Of a DNA stretch of 64,000 nucleotides, positions 38,101 to 53,100 are shown one piece after another. A program made the position numbers and the translations under genes. The stretch is from Athripsodes cinereus (Eukaryota; Arthropoda; Insecta; Trichoptera; Leptoceridae). Below the pieces are notes generated by a model that was given only the letters and a program-made list of their open reading frames with translations, searched no databases and was not told the origin of the DNA. Where the stretch lies: positions 11,217,572 through 11,281,571 of the forward strand of contig OX388325.1 in NCBI GenBank assembly GCA_947579605.1. Direction: 5' to 3'. Every line of letters begins with the position of its first letter. Within the stretch, counting starts at the first letter, position 1.

Positions 38101-41100
38101 AAACCACACACTTTGAATGTCATTTTTTTATGGCATGGAGATGATAGTTTACATGTTTTTACATGCAGTAAATATGGCTACCCAATTTATAGGAGATGCC
38201 ATAAAATCATATACTTAGATAAATAAATATATCTGTGTACTGTACATATATATATTGATAAGATATATGCAAAAAAAATATGTTTGTTTTTTAATTTACA
38301 GAGTATCGTGAGTAGCTCGTTGAGTGGCTCAGTCAGTTCCCGTCACTCTGCAACTCGCATGTCGGCCAGTGCCGTGTCTGTAGCAGCCGCTACAATGCCA
38401 TGCCCCCCTCAAGACGGACCTCTGGTTACATTGGACGACTTCACATCCCTTCTCGGAGAAACGGAGGCGAGGTCTCTACTGGAGCTTCTAAGATTAGCTG
38501 TGGCGGGAAGAGTAGAAGCACCTAATGCCGCTGCAGTTATTACAAATGTTCTGTTAGGTAAATGTAAAGATATGTTTTGACTGCACAATTTTTAGGCATG
38601 CACACATTCTTGGGTAAAAGTCACACCCTGTACAGGTGATGTTAAATGAATTATACTAGCGAAATGTTTCTATTGAAACCATTCTAGATGAATTTAAGGT
38701 TTAAATCAATGTATAATTAATATCTACACTTCTTAGTAAGTCAGATCCAGTCTCCGGCACTCGATTGTGTCAAAATTAATAAAATGTGATGGTTTCTCAT
38801 AGAACTTTGTACAGAAGAATTCTATTCTTTGCTCTCATTTGCTTTAGCTAGTAATAAACTGTTTGAGTCTAAATGATTGAGAGAAAGGTACCCTAAAATA
38901 GTAAAACTGATTAGAAGCAAAAACACTTCAATTAGAAGTAAAGAATGTGCTATTTTCTCAGATTTCAGATTGACATAACTTTGCTTCTTCACTCCCCAGT
39001 TGATATATTTTGTCATTTTGTTACAGCTCTTTGCATCAGTAATGGTGGTGTACAGGAGACAGTACATGAGGCGTGTGTAGAGGAGTTGGAGCAGGCCGGA
39101 GCTGCCCCGCCAGCACCTCCACCAGTGGTACAAGAGTCTCCACATCCTTACCCTGATGACTGCTCACTCTCAGGTAAAACATAAACATCTAAAATTAAAA
39201 TAGTATTAGTAACGACGTTGACAAAATATAATTACCATTATTTTGGTTAAATCAAAACTTTTGCATGAGGTTCTTTAAACAGATCAACTGACATTTTATT
39301 TGAAAATCCTATTTTGATGTATTAACCATTTGTATGATAAATAAATATCTTTTTAAATAGGTACTAAGCATTTATTAATTGTGTCGGTGCACACGTAGTA
39401 GAATTCCACAATTATGTAATTGAAACAAGTGTTTCTTTCTACTATAGATTATTGATTCCGAGAGAGAGATGATTGATAATGACCTGATAAGTGGAAAGAC
39501 GTCTCTCTCGAAATCAATAATCTATAGTAGAAAGAAACACTTGTTTCAATTACATAACTAAGCATTTAATTAGTAGCAGAATTCAAACTCCAGGCCTCTC
39601 ATTTTGAAATATTTATTTATTAAAACAAAAATATAAAACATTTACATATATAAATAATCTCATCATTAGTATTTTTGTGAATAAAAAACATAAATAATTT
39701 AGCTGTAGTTGGAAGTACAATTTTATCTTTTTAAAAATTAAAGTAAAGACATATATTTGAATGACTGCATATTTCAGGTGAAGTACGTATACCAGGCGCT
39801 GTATCTCTACGGATAGAGTTTGACCGTGCGTGTAGTACAGAGAGACGACACGATCCTTTGACCATCACAGACTCCCAAGGACACGCACTGGCCACTAGGA
39901 GTGGCAGAGATCCTCCTGATTGGACTCCAGACATCACGTTGCCAGGTGAATAATCTTTAGAAACATTTATTTTACCATCTCAGTTGATTGTAAGATATTT
40001 TATCTTCGAGATGCATTACAGAATATTTATTCTCTATGTCCTGTAGAAGGCAGGTCTTCATAAAACAACCTGTATAAAAAAATTACATCTCCAATTTAAC
40101 GATGATGTTTGTCTTCTATCCTGATTGCCTTAATTTTTTTGGGCATGTAGATGATGACTTGTTTATTACTTACAGTTTGTTTACCGACCCAACAAAATTG
40201 CTTTATTTTAGTCTCAATTTCAAATAAAGTATATTATTATACTGACTTCAGGAGTAATACAGGGGTGTATAATGTCCCTTTGTAAAACTTAAAATTAATT
40301 TTGCATCCAAACCTGATATTTTTTATTGATTATTTCTGTATACATAATTATATTGATTATTTTATGGTGATGTAGGTGATACAATGAAATGGCACTTCAC
40401 GAGTGACGGTTCTGTAAATGGCTGGGGATGGAGATTCGTGGTGCATCCCATTATGGCTTTCCACAATCCAAATGTAAGTAATCGGATACAATCATGCACT
40501 TACTGATAAACACACCCTCTGTACATTCATTTATAAATGTGTATTAATAATAATAACACTAATGATCGAAGAAAATTCATTAGCAATTGGCTCGCCAATT
40601 GCCTGGGAGACAATTTCTTCCAGCTATCCACGTGTCACCAATTTACGTACAGAGAAGAATAAAGCTGAAATAAAATAAATAATATTTAATTTTGTATTTG
40701 CAGGATGTTGGATCTGACCGTGGCGTACTGTCCCGTGCGTGTGTGGACATTGCCATGAGACTACTGACTTCTCCACTGCCCCCCTCGCATCCTCTGGCCA
40801 ACAGACTCACAGCGGCACTTCTGCATTGCATGCTGCTACCGTGTCTGAGTATGTTTTTTTTTTGTTTACTACATGATTGCTTAAATAAATATAAATATAT
40901 ATTCTGCCATGTATATTTCACATCACCTATAGAGGTAGTAGTATAAATATCCACACACAATCTTAAGTATTAAGTATCCAATCGCAACTTTATGATTTAT
41001 ATTTTTTCTTATTCTCTTTTTCCAGGTGGTTCTCAGAACGCTTGGGCAACTCGTAAACTCAGAGCGCAGATTTGTTCAGGCACAGTGGCTCCCCCGTCTG

Positions 41101-44100
41101 CTGCTCGTCTCCTGCCTACTGCCTTATTAGCACAACATGACATGGAGGAACCTCTCATCAGGGCTGGCACACATCTCATGCATTCACATTATTTTAGGGT
41201 ACACATTAATTAATCTTTACTTGACTGGTATTTATACAAAGTCTTTGACGACCTAGAAGACTTTAATACACAATAGAAGTGTTTGTATGTTTTTGATAGA
41301 CTTTTTATATATATATGGAAATATTTTTTTTATTATATGTAAATACTATCACTATTATAGCTAAGTATGTATTTTTTAAGATGGCAATGTGTAAACCCTA
41401 TTTTTTTATTAAGTTATTTAAACATTTTCACAAGTGCATTTTTTTTCATTCACACAAGTATACATAAAAACACTATTTATAGATTAGCCACACTAGCCTC
41501 ATGGCTGTGTTGTGGCTATAAAAAACAAATACAATTATAAAATCTCTAAAAAGAACTATCAAAAATCTCTAAAAAGAACAATCAATAATTATGTAATATA
41601 TCACAAGGCGAAAGCATGCATTTAACAAAAAATTATGAAAAAAATATAATACAGAGCATGAACCACTATTGTTTATATAGTTTGTACATGCCTATTCTGA
41701 TTGGATGTGAAATGTGTATTTTTTGTTTGGTTTTGTAATAGTTTTTTGCAAAAGGCATTAGCCGTTTATTTGATAAATAAATAAATATTTATTTTGTAGG
41801 AGATGATAGCTCTGGCGTGCACCCTGCAGTTAGACCTGCAGCTTTGTGTCGGCACTGAAGCGGCGAGGTGGGGTTGGCTGCGGAGATACTGTCTCGCTAT
41901 GAGGACTGCAGAGGCTCTCATACATAGGTACACTTGTAATTGTATTCTATCCCCTCACATCAGATCATTTGTGGGGTGAGCAGAGAGGATGAAAGGCTAG
42001 TTCAGTCTATTCTTATATACTGTTATAGCTCTGTATATATTATTTTGTAAATTATTTACAAGATACTGGCAAACCCGATTGTTCAGTGGAGTCTCCTGTA
42101 AAGAAAAGATCTCCAACTTTTTCTCAAAAGTTTTTGGTCATCATGAATAAGGCATTTAACATCTTCGATTCAGCAATGAGGCATGCCACCCTTGATGATG
42201 TTCATTTTATTTTTAGGACTCCTCTACCACAATCATTCTGCATAGAAGTGAAGAAGAGAATCTCTGAAATGGGCGCTGACATGAGTGACTGCAGCTCTAG
42301 TTCTGGAGGCAGCAGTGAGGCTCCAGCTCCGTGGGAGGATCACACAATACTCACTAAACAACACGATGAACAGCTACTCCAGTGGCTCAACAAGTTTGTA
42401 TATTTTTTAAATTCTATACTAATTACACATTGTGGTGGAGTCTTGGACAATAGATTTCACAGTCTTTTATGTTTTCAAAAGGTAAGTATTTGTACCCCGT
42501 AGAGTCCACGGTAAAGGATACGTCTCCCACTCTTTTTTGTAAGTTTTGAGTGTCCTGTAAAATGAATAATTTTAGTCATGTATAAAGTTGGAACAGGTTG
42601 CCTGCTGCATTGTTTGTTGCAGACATCAACTATCTATTTAAGAATGGGCTTGGCAGTTTGCACAGTAACATACAATAAATACCAAGCACTGATACGCTGC
42701 CTACTTGACAGAAAATAAAAATAATAATAGTCATTTTATTACCAGCAAACTATGGACATCTATGTTTTATAGAGGTTATTATTTTACTAACAATATTTTA
42801 CATTTCATCCCAGACGCCCTCAAGACTGGTCCCTTTGGTGGGGAGGAGGCGGAGGTGTAGTATACGGCTGGGGACACAATCACCGGGGGCAGCTGGGAGG
42901 TGTAGAGGGGGCCAAAGTGAAGTTACCTGCGGCGTGTGAGGCCCTATCAGCGCTTAGACCTGCGCAACTAGTCGGGGGAGAGCAAACACTTATGGCCGTC
43001 ACACATGATGGAAAACTCTATGCTACTGGTGAGATAATAATAATTTAAATTGAGAAAATGAAACTGAAAATGAAAATCATATAACAAGGCTTAGAGAAAA
43101 GATGTGTGATCTTATTTGTTAGTTTTCCTAGTTGAACCCGCAACACATCCTTTTTGTGAAGTGTGCTTTTTGTTCCATGTGTTAATTTACATATATGTAA
43201 CCTTGACAATGGTCAATTATAAAAATAACTTCGTTAATTAAAGAATCGTTCCACATTTATGTGAGATCAACAATGTTTAGATTTTCCTTTGTGAAAACAA
43301 TTCTCCGTCGTTCAAAGTAATTCTGCTCAGATTGAGTCACCTATTCCTAACATTCAAGTTTTACTATCACAAAAATGGTATGTGGTGAAAAAGTACCCAT
43401 AAAAAGACTGTCTGATAAATAGCACTCTTTTTAGCCAAATATTATTTTTATCTTAAAAATGTCACCCTGCACTGAGACCATAACAGCTTTTAGCCAAGGC
43501 AATCTCAGCAGGAAAAAAAACAAAGCAAAGTTCAATTATTAGACATTCTCTAACTATGACATAACTAGAATCTTTTTTCAAATAAACAAATTTGTGTCTA
43601 TAGCGAGGCAGTGTAATTTACCGAAATATAAATTTGTAACATAATTATAATATCAAGACTGATAACTCGAAGAGGAAGGAATGCATTAATATATGTATTT
43701 CCAATAATTTTTTGATAAACAAATAAATTCTCATTTTACTTGGTGAACAGTAAAAAATCTTTTTAGGTGTATAGCTTTGTATTTAAAATCATGAAATGTA
43801 CCATTTATTTTATTGTTTACTCCCAGGTTATGGTGCAGGAGGTCGCCTGGGTATCGGAGGTACAGACTCTGTTCTTGTGCCCACACTTTTGGAATCTATA
43901 CAACATGTCTTTATCACCAAGGCAAGTTTTTTCAACATTTAATTTGATAGTACTTTAAAATGCTTTCGAATTGTACCATTTACCACTGTTTTTTTTTCTT
44001 ATTTATGCATGGAATATGAAATAACTTAGACAACATGTCAATTATCCAACTGGAACTCCACAAGCTATCAACTGGAAATTCGTTTTCAGGTGGCTTGTAA

Positions 44101-47100
44101 CTCTGGAGGCAAACACTGCCTGGCTCTGACTGCAGAAGGAGCTGTATACAGTTGGGGAGAAGGAGAAGATGGAAAACTGGGACACGGGAATAGAGTGTGA
44201 GTATAATGCAACCTTCGTATACTCATTCAACTAACTAATTTTCTTTTATTTCTCTCTCGTTTAACTAATGAATCAACAAAGTTATATTAATAAGATATGA
44301 AAATGAAAATATATTTTGAAATTCACTATTTTGTGGATAACCATTGCAAAGGCCCATTCTCATCATCACAAGAATTTTATTTTAAAGAGCTTCGATTCTC
44401 GTCATTAGACCTGTCATAATGAAAATAATCACAAGAATTCTATTTTAAAGAGCTTCCATTGTCATCATCACACATGTCAGAGTGAAATTAATCACAAGAA
44501 TTTTATTTTAAAAAGCTTCCATACTCATAATCACGCATGTCAGAGTGAAAATAATCACAAGAATTCTATTTTAAAGAGCTTCCATTTTCATCATCAGACA
44601 TGTCAGAGTGAAAATAATCACAAGAATTTTATTTTAAAGAGCTTCCATTCTCATCATCACACATGTCAGAATGAAATTTATTGAAAACTTGCTTGCAAAT
44701 ATAGTGAAAGGTGAATTTGATATTTCATGGTAAAAAATTTATTCAGGATTAGATGCTTATTTTTTTATAGTTTTCATTCAGAGTTTTATTCTAGAACCGC
44801 ACAACTCTAATTTGCTATCTATTTATCCATTTGTATCATCACAACATCTCACGTGAACCAACTTCACGTAGTAAACATGCCAGTCTAAATTTATCCAAAA
44901 CTAATATTTATTTATTATTTTATTCTTCTTGCACATCATCATTCACTAATCATAATACGGTGCATTATCTGTAAACAACTTCACGTAGTAAACATGCCAG
45001 TCTAAATTTATCCAAAACTAATATTTATTTATTTATTTTATTCTTCTTGCACATCATCATTCACTAATCATAATACGGTGCATTATCTGTAAACAACTTC
45101 ACGTAGTAAACATGCCAGTCTAAATTTATCCAAAACTAATATTTATTTATTTATTTTATTCTTCTTGCACATCATCATTCACTAATCATAATACGGTGCA
45201 TTATCTGTAAACAACTTCACGTAGTAAACATGCCAGTCTAAATTTATCCAAAACTAATATTTATTTATTTATTTTATTCTTCTTGCACATCATCATTCAC
45301 TAATCATAATACGGTGCATTATCTGTAAACAACTTCACGTAGTAAACATGCCAGTCTAAATTTATCCAAAACTAATATTTATTTATTATTTTATTCTTCT
45401 TGCACATCATCATTCACTAATCATAATACGGTGCATTATCTGTAAACAACTTCACGTAGTAAACATGCCAGTCTAAATTTATCCAAAACTAATATTTATT
45501 TATTTATTTTATTCTTCTTGCACATCATCATTCACTAATCATAATACGGTGCATTATCTGTAAACAACTTCACGTAGTAAACATGCCAGTCTAAATTTAT
45601 CCAAAACTAATATTTATTTATTTATTTTATTCTTCTTGCACATCATCATTCACTAATCATAATACGGTGCATTATCTGTAAACAACTTCACGTAGTAAAC
45701 ATGCCAGTCTAAATTTATCCAAAACTAATATTTATTTATTTATTTTATTCTTCTTGCACATCATCATTCACTAATCATAATACGGTGCATTATCTGTAAA
45801 CAACTTCACGTAGTAAACATGCCAGTCTAAATTTATCCAAAACTAATATTTATTTATTATTTTATTCTTCTTGCACATCATCATTCACTAATCATAATAC
45901 GGTGCATTATCTGTAAACAACTTCACGTAGTAAACATGCCAGTCTAAATTTATCCAAAACTAATATTTATTTATTTATTTTATTCTTCTTGTACATCATC
46001 ATTCACTAATCATAATACGGTGCATTATCTGTAAACAACTTCACGTAGTAAACATGCCAGTCTAAATTTATCCAAAACTAATATTTATTTATTTATTTTA
46101 TTCTTCTTGCACATCATCATTCACTAATCATAATACGGTGCATTATCTGTAAACAACTTCACGTAGTAAACATGCCAGTCTAAATTTATCCAAAACTAAT
46201 ATTTATTTATTTATTTTATTCTTCTTGCACATCATCATTCACTAATCATAATACGGTGCATTATCTGTAAACAACTTCACGTAGTAAACATGCCAGTCTA
46301 AATTTATCCAAAACTAATATTTATTTATTTATTTTATTCTTCTTGCACATCATCATTCACTAATCATAATACGGTGCATTATCTGTAAACAACTTCACGT
46401 AGTAAACATGCCAGTCTAAATTTATCCAAAACTAATATTTATTTATTATTTTATTCTTCTTGCACATCATCATTCACTAATCATAATACGGTGCATTATC
46501 TGTAAACAACTTCACGTAGTAAACATGCCAGTCTAAATTTATCCAAAACTAATATTTATTTATTATTTTATTCTTCTTACACATCATCATTCACTAATCA
46601 TAATACGGTGCATTATCTGTAAACAACTTCACGTAGTAAACATGCCAGTCTAAATTTATCCAAAACTAATATTTATTTATTTATTTTATTCTTCTTGCAC
46701 ATCATCATTCACTAATCATAATACGGTGCATTATCTGTAAACAACTTCACGTAGTAAACATGCCAGTCTAAATTTATCCAAAACTAATATTTATTTATTT
46801 ATTTTATTCTTCTTGCACATCATCATTCACTAATCATAATACGGTGCATTATCTGTAAACAACTTCATGTAGTAAACATGCCAGTCTAAATTTATCCAAA
46901 ACTAATATTTATTTATTTATTTTATTCTTCTTGCACATCATCATTCACTAATCATAATACGGTGCATTATCTGTAAACAACTTCACGTAGTAAACATGCC
47001 AGTCTAAATTTATCCAAAACTAATATTTATTTATTATTTTATTCTTCTTGCACATCATCATTCACTAATCATAATACGGTGCATTATCTGTAAACAACTT

Positions 47101-50100
47101 CACGTAGTAAACATGCCAGTCTAAATTTATCCAAAACTAATATTTATTTATTATTTTATTCTTCTTGCACATCATCATTCACTAATCATAATACGGTGCA
47201 TTATCTGTAAACAACTTCACGTAGTAAACATGCCAGTCTAAATTTATCCAAAACTAATATTTATTTATTTATTTTATTCTTCTTGCACATCATCATTCAC
47301 TAATCATAATACGGTGCATTATCTGTAAACAACTTCACGTAGTAAACATGCCAGTCTAAATTTATCCAAAACTAATATTTATTTATTTATTTTATTCTTC
47401 TTGCACATCATCATTCACTAATCATAATACGGTGCATTATCTGTAAACCACATTATTTTGTAAATGTTAAGGGACATATAATATATTAACGCAACATGAT
47501 TGTGTCCTATGAATAATGACAATTGTTAATTAATATACTTATGTATTTATTTCAGGCAATATGACAGACCTAGACTAATCGCAGCCCTGGTTGGTGTAGA
47601 AGTGACACACATAGCATGTGGCGGGGCACACTCTGCTTGCATCACAGCGTCGGGACAACTGTACACATGGGGTAAGGGCAGATACGGGAGGTTGGGGCAT
47701 GGAGATTCGGAAGATCAACTTGTTCCTAAGCTTGTGAGTTTGTTGCAAACTTATTTAACTTTCTCCTAAGGAGAAAGTAGAATAAATAATGAAACACATC
47801 CCTTCAATCTAGGTCTTATACTGGACAGAGCACCATGTACAAGGTTCATCTTGAAATCGTCCAACAAAAAGTAAAAAGTAAACTTAACATACTCACCAGA
47901 ACTATGTAGGGATGCAATACTTATATTGATAACTGTGGGAATCTGAAACCCGTTGCTGGATACCATTGATGAATAAATAAATATTTTTTTGTATATTTTT
48001 AGGTGGAAGCTCTGGTAGGATACAGGGTAGTGGATGTGGCTTGTGGTTCTGGAGATGCACAGACATTGTGTGTTACAGATGATGACAACGTATGGTCCTG
48101 GGGAGACGGGGATTATGGGAAACTCGGTAATTTTTTAACTGTACCTATCACATCAGTTCAAATTTACGATTGGCAAAATTTATGTTCTTTTTCGTATCTA
48201 GGTTGAAGAATGTAGGTAAACTTTTATAAATAATTTTTCAAATATATTGACAAGTAAACAACTTCGCTTTACAATATGATTTTAATTGAATCCAAAACTT
48301 TCATTTTAATGAATGTTCTTTAGAAATTATTTACAATAGAAAAAACACCTTTTGTACAAACTCCCATCGACAAGAGAAAATAAATAAATGATGTTAATGT
48401 TTCAATTTTTAGGGCGAGGTGGTTCAGACAACTGCAAGACTCCTTTACGCATAGAGTCTCTGGCTGGACTGGGAGTGGCTAGAGTAGAGTGTGGCTCACA
48501 GTTCTCAGTGGCTCTCACAAGATCCGGTAGTGTATATACATGGTAAGGATATATTCACTTAGATATAAATTTAGTATTAACCTCTAAACAAGTATCTTTA
48601 TTAATGATATGGCCAATGTCTAATTTCACTAGTAGGGAAGCTATTGAATAGCTACTGCATGTAATTAATATACAGGTGATTCTTTCCATGCAATAGATAA
48701 TGCATATTGCCAAATGTGACTATAATTAAAACTATAAATGAAAAATGTGTTTATAATATAAAAATTGTACTTGTTAAAGTTCAATTATTAACTTTTGAAA
48801 TATAATTTCAGGGGTAAAGGAGATTACCATCGCTTAGGACACGGCAGTGCAGATCACGTGCGACGTCCCCGCAAGGTGCACGCCTTACAGGGATATCGTA
48901 TAGTATCCATAGCCACAGGCTCTCTACATTGTGTGGCATGTAGTGATACTGGAGAGGTGTTCACATGGGGTGATAATGATGAGGGACAACTTGGAGATGG
49001 TACAACGGCTGCCGCACAGAGACCCAGGCCTGTACTGGCATTACAGGTAACAACAATAAATACCTTCTTCTTTGCCTTTATCACATATATTTGGATTCGG
49101 CTTTCTTAGTCCTCATCTGGCAATTGTGGACATCCAGGTGGTCACTGGTCTACTTGGTCTTCTGGGTCTGGCTTCTATGTCCATTGTCCTTTTTATCATT
49201 TTATCCTGTGGTAGTCTCAAAACGTGTCTCTACCATCTTAATCTATTTTCTTTTGTAATCTTTTGCAATCAATTTTTTGATACTAAGAATTCCGTTACAG
49301 CTTTTAACTAATTTTAGAATACTGAATTTGAACATGCAATATAATTATTTACTATATCTGTGTTCCTGTTTGTTGCAGGGCAAGAAGATCTGCATGGTTG
49401 CCTGTGGTTCAGCACACACGGTAGCGTTATGTCGGGAGACTGCTAAGGCTCCCAGAGTACCTGCTTCACCTCCACTAGAATTACATCTGCTGCATTCGTT
49501 ACCACCGCAGGCATTACTCAATAGATTGGTGAGTTATATATCGACTGTGATCAGGACAAAGGGTTTAAACCACATCGGTAAAATTTCATAGGAGAAGCAA
49601 AAAAACTGTGGGATAAAGAAAATGACAAAAATTATTGTCATTATTATTTTACCATCTTATTGTAATGTAGTTCTTTTATTATGTCATAAAAATTGAAGAG
49701 AAAATATTCAGGAACTATCAAGTTATAAGCAAAAAAAAACAGAAAACGACTTTTGCCTAAATTGTGGTTTAATGCCTTTGTCCTGAGCACAGTCGATATC
49801 TTATGCCGAATTCATTTTCACTTTTCATAGACTGTGTGAATATGAACAACTCAGATGCCATTTTGAGCATATCAATAAACATATGTGACTAAATTCAAAT
49901 TAAACATTTCACTAAACATTAATTATTACTATAATCATCATCATCATCATCATCCTCAATGCTCCTCTCGGGAGCGCAGGACAAAAACCAGCCTCCTCTA
50001 TTCAGAGCATCTCTGTGCCAATCGTGTCATCTCTTTGCACGACATTCCCTGTACTCTGATGTTGTTGTCATAGAAACGGTGTACTGTGAAAGAGGGGCGT

Positions 50101-53100
50101 CCGGGCCGACGGTATACCTATAATATATTTCACATTCTTGATGTAGATACATATTGTATCCTAAATATTTATTGTAATACAATATATGTAAATCATATTT
50201 TGAACCACTCTAGATTAATCATTCCAATTGATCACACTCATCCAAAGTCAACTTATTTGAATAGGTATTAACTAGGTAGGTATGTTGTATATGATACACA
50301 TCGTCGTTGGTTCAATGAAATCTCTTATGTGCTCCAAACCAAATTTTACAGGGGACACAAAAAATCTGTTTTAAAATTCACAGATCAACAAATGTAATCA
50401 AATTTATTATCAATTTCATGTAAAACGTCTAAAATTATACATGAATTTGATAATTATTTTCATTACATTTGTTGATCTGTGGACTTTAAAACAGTTTTTT
50501 GCATCCCCTGTAAAATTTGGTTTGGGGCACATAAGAGGTTTCATTGAACCAACGACGACATACATATGTGAATTTCCTTAAGGAGTGCACGACACAGAGT
50601 TTTGACGCTTATGATATATAATATATGTAACTTGTGACAGAATATATATATATATATATATACAAATCCAAGATTCTCCCGTGGAGCACCCGGTAAAGAA
50701 TTGGTCTCCCACTCTTCTGCGTAAGTTTTCGAGTGTCCTGTAAAAGGCAGGTGTTCGAAAAAATTAAGACATTTTACATCTTAAATTCAGCGATGAGGTT
50801 TGCCACCCATCCTGAATGTCTTGATTTTATATTGGCACGAAGAGGATAGTTTGCATGTTTCTTACATGCAGCTGATCTGCTGGCTACCCCACTTGTGGGA
50901 TATGCCGTGATGGTATAGTAATAGTAGTAGTAAGATTCTCATTTGATCTATTTATTCATATAACATAATTTTATCACAGAAACGTGATGTCGTGAAAGCT
51001 AAGATTTGTCTATGAATATGTTTACAGGTTCTTTTGCACCAGGCTGCTGAGACAATCATCCCTTTGATCTTTATGTTCACCACTAAGACCATAGAGAAAC
51101 TACGCTCCCTCATGCCATATCATTCCAAAGAGGCTGCTTTTAGAAAGGTAAACAAACATGAATATACAGACATTGAATAACCTTATTCGGTGACATGTGG
51201 ATTATATTTGACAGTTGGCAAAACACTATTGCTATTTTGTCCATGTTTATTGTCTATGCAAACTCTTGACAATTTACTACGAATGTACATTTCCCCACTA
51301 TGACTGTAGTTGCCTGTACTATAAATTTAACCCTTTTAGTGCCAACGAGCGCCATTGCGGTCGTGTATATACATGCCAAAAGTGCCAGGAGCGCGATGGC
51401 GCTCGCAATATCACTATGTGATCACTTAATTCGTATTGTATATATAAAGTTCAACATGGGTCAAAGCTAAATAAAGTTTAAAAAAAAAAATTTAACCCAA
51501 AATGTCAGAATTTGAAAATGGTTCAAATGAAACTGATCATAGTTCAAGCTGTGAAGAAAGTGATGGTAGAAGTGACATTGTGGTTCATTCAAATTGCATG
51601 ATGCTACTTTTGAGTGAGAGAGACTTAATTTGTGCCTGCTGCAAAAAAGGGCCCCACGGGGTCTGTGCGGAAAAGGACATTATGCACATATATTTTTATG
51701 TTTTGATTTCTATTTTTGTAATAATTTTCTTCCACAATAAATTTTTCCATCATTTTTTTTATTTGAATATCCATCTTTGGGGTTTCTTGAAGGAAATACT
51801 GAAAGAATTTTGAAAATCGAGTAATATATAGAGAAAAAACAATGGCACTAAAAGGGTTCATGTAGTTACTTACGAGAAGGAGAAGTATTGTACTGTGGGA
51901 ACTCTGCTGTCTCTTTTACTTTTACTTCATTAGTCATTGTAAGGAACACTCATTTGTTCAAGAACAGGCTTGACAGTATAAAATGCATCAATAGTGTGGA
52001 TATCAAGCACATCGGTGGATGGTGCCCGCAGTGGCTGCCTGAAACCTCTGACATCTCATTTTTTTAAATTATTATAAAAATAAATTATTATCTAATCATA
52101 ATTCAAAATAACAAAATTTTAATACAGTGTTTTTAGTTTCAATAGTTTTATAAAGATAATTGTTTTTTGAGTGTTAAATTACTTTCAAACTAATTAAAAA
52201 TTACAAATTTAAAAACAAATGAACTAGTGGATAAAATTTGTGACAAATAATAATACTTACAATTAGAGCTCACATAATTGTTTCATATTTCAAATTTGTG
52301 ACAGTTACAAATGCGTTCAATTTGTTTAATAGTTCAATTAAATTTATAAAATATATTAAAATTTGATAATAACAATAAATAAATAAATATAAACTGAAAA
52401 TTCGTCCTTGCAGTGGTTTTTACCATAAACGCCGCTCAATAAATTGTCCAGATTATTATTATTATTATCAGCTCTAGCTGTCTGCTTGATAGCTTATAGT
52501 AATAACAATAAGAATGTCAGTATGAAAAAATCATTACGTTCCAATTATTTTTTAATTTTCATATCTCTTGTCATAATTGTTACTGTAGTGGGCGATGTAT
52601 ACTCTTCAGACCGAAACCTCTAGAAACTGTTATTTAAATAGTTACAACAAATTGACACCAGATAACAAAAACATTTTCTGTCATACTCATTGTATAAATA
52701 TGTACAAATGTTATTATTTCCAGGTGATAATGAGTACCATGGTGCGTGATAGACAACACGGTCCCGTGGTGGAGTTACGTCGCTTGTGCAGACGCTCCCG
52801 TCCTCAGCCGCATCATTCACATCAACAGCAGATGGCTAATTCCAAGTCAGTGTTTGCACAGATGGTACAGAGGCTACCACAGCTGACACATGAGGCACTC
52901 GCACTGCCTCATAGAGTATGGAAAGTCAAATTTGTCGGTCAGTTTTGTTAATATTTTTTTATTTGATTCTTAATTGACGTGTTTTGAGAATGCCCAATGA
53001 CAGGTGGCCAAAAAGAGCACTGTTCTTCCATTCGCAAGGCTTCCGATATAGCTCGAGCGTCCCTCTTTCACAATACACCATTCCTATAACAACGACATTA

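Larger units (their letters stand above)
49529..51027 (+). other. HERC2 intron with dispersed repeats
   Basis: Holds a copy of the repeat seen at 27034-27140 (49933-50075), a foldback element (50302-50557), an (at)n run (50644-50662) and a D1 copy (50677-50930). 49560-49930 is AT-rich without a recognised element. Confidence 0.55.

Noticed and set aside
44850..47450. CRISPR-like array
   Set aside because: Units follow each other without spacers and the locus is an intron of an animal gene; it is a minisatellite.
51502..51813. Possible separate gene in intron 57
   Set aside because: It lies between piggyBac-type inverted repeats and is explained by a deleted transposase.
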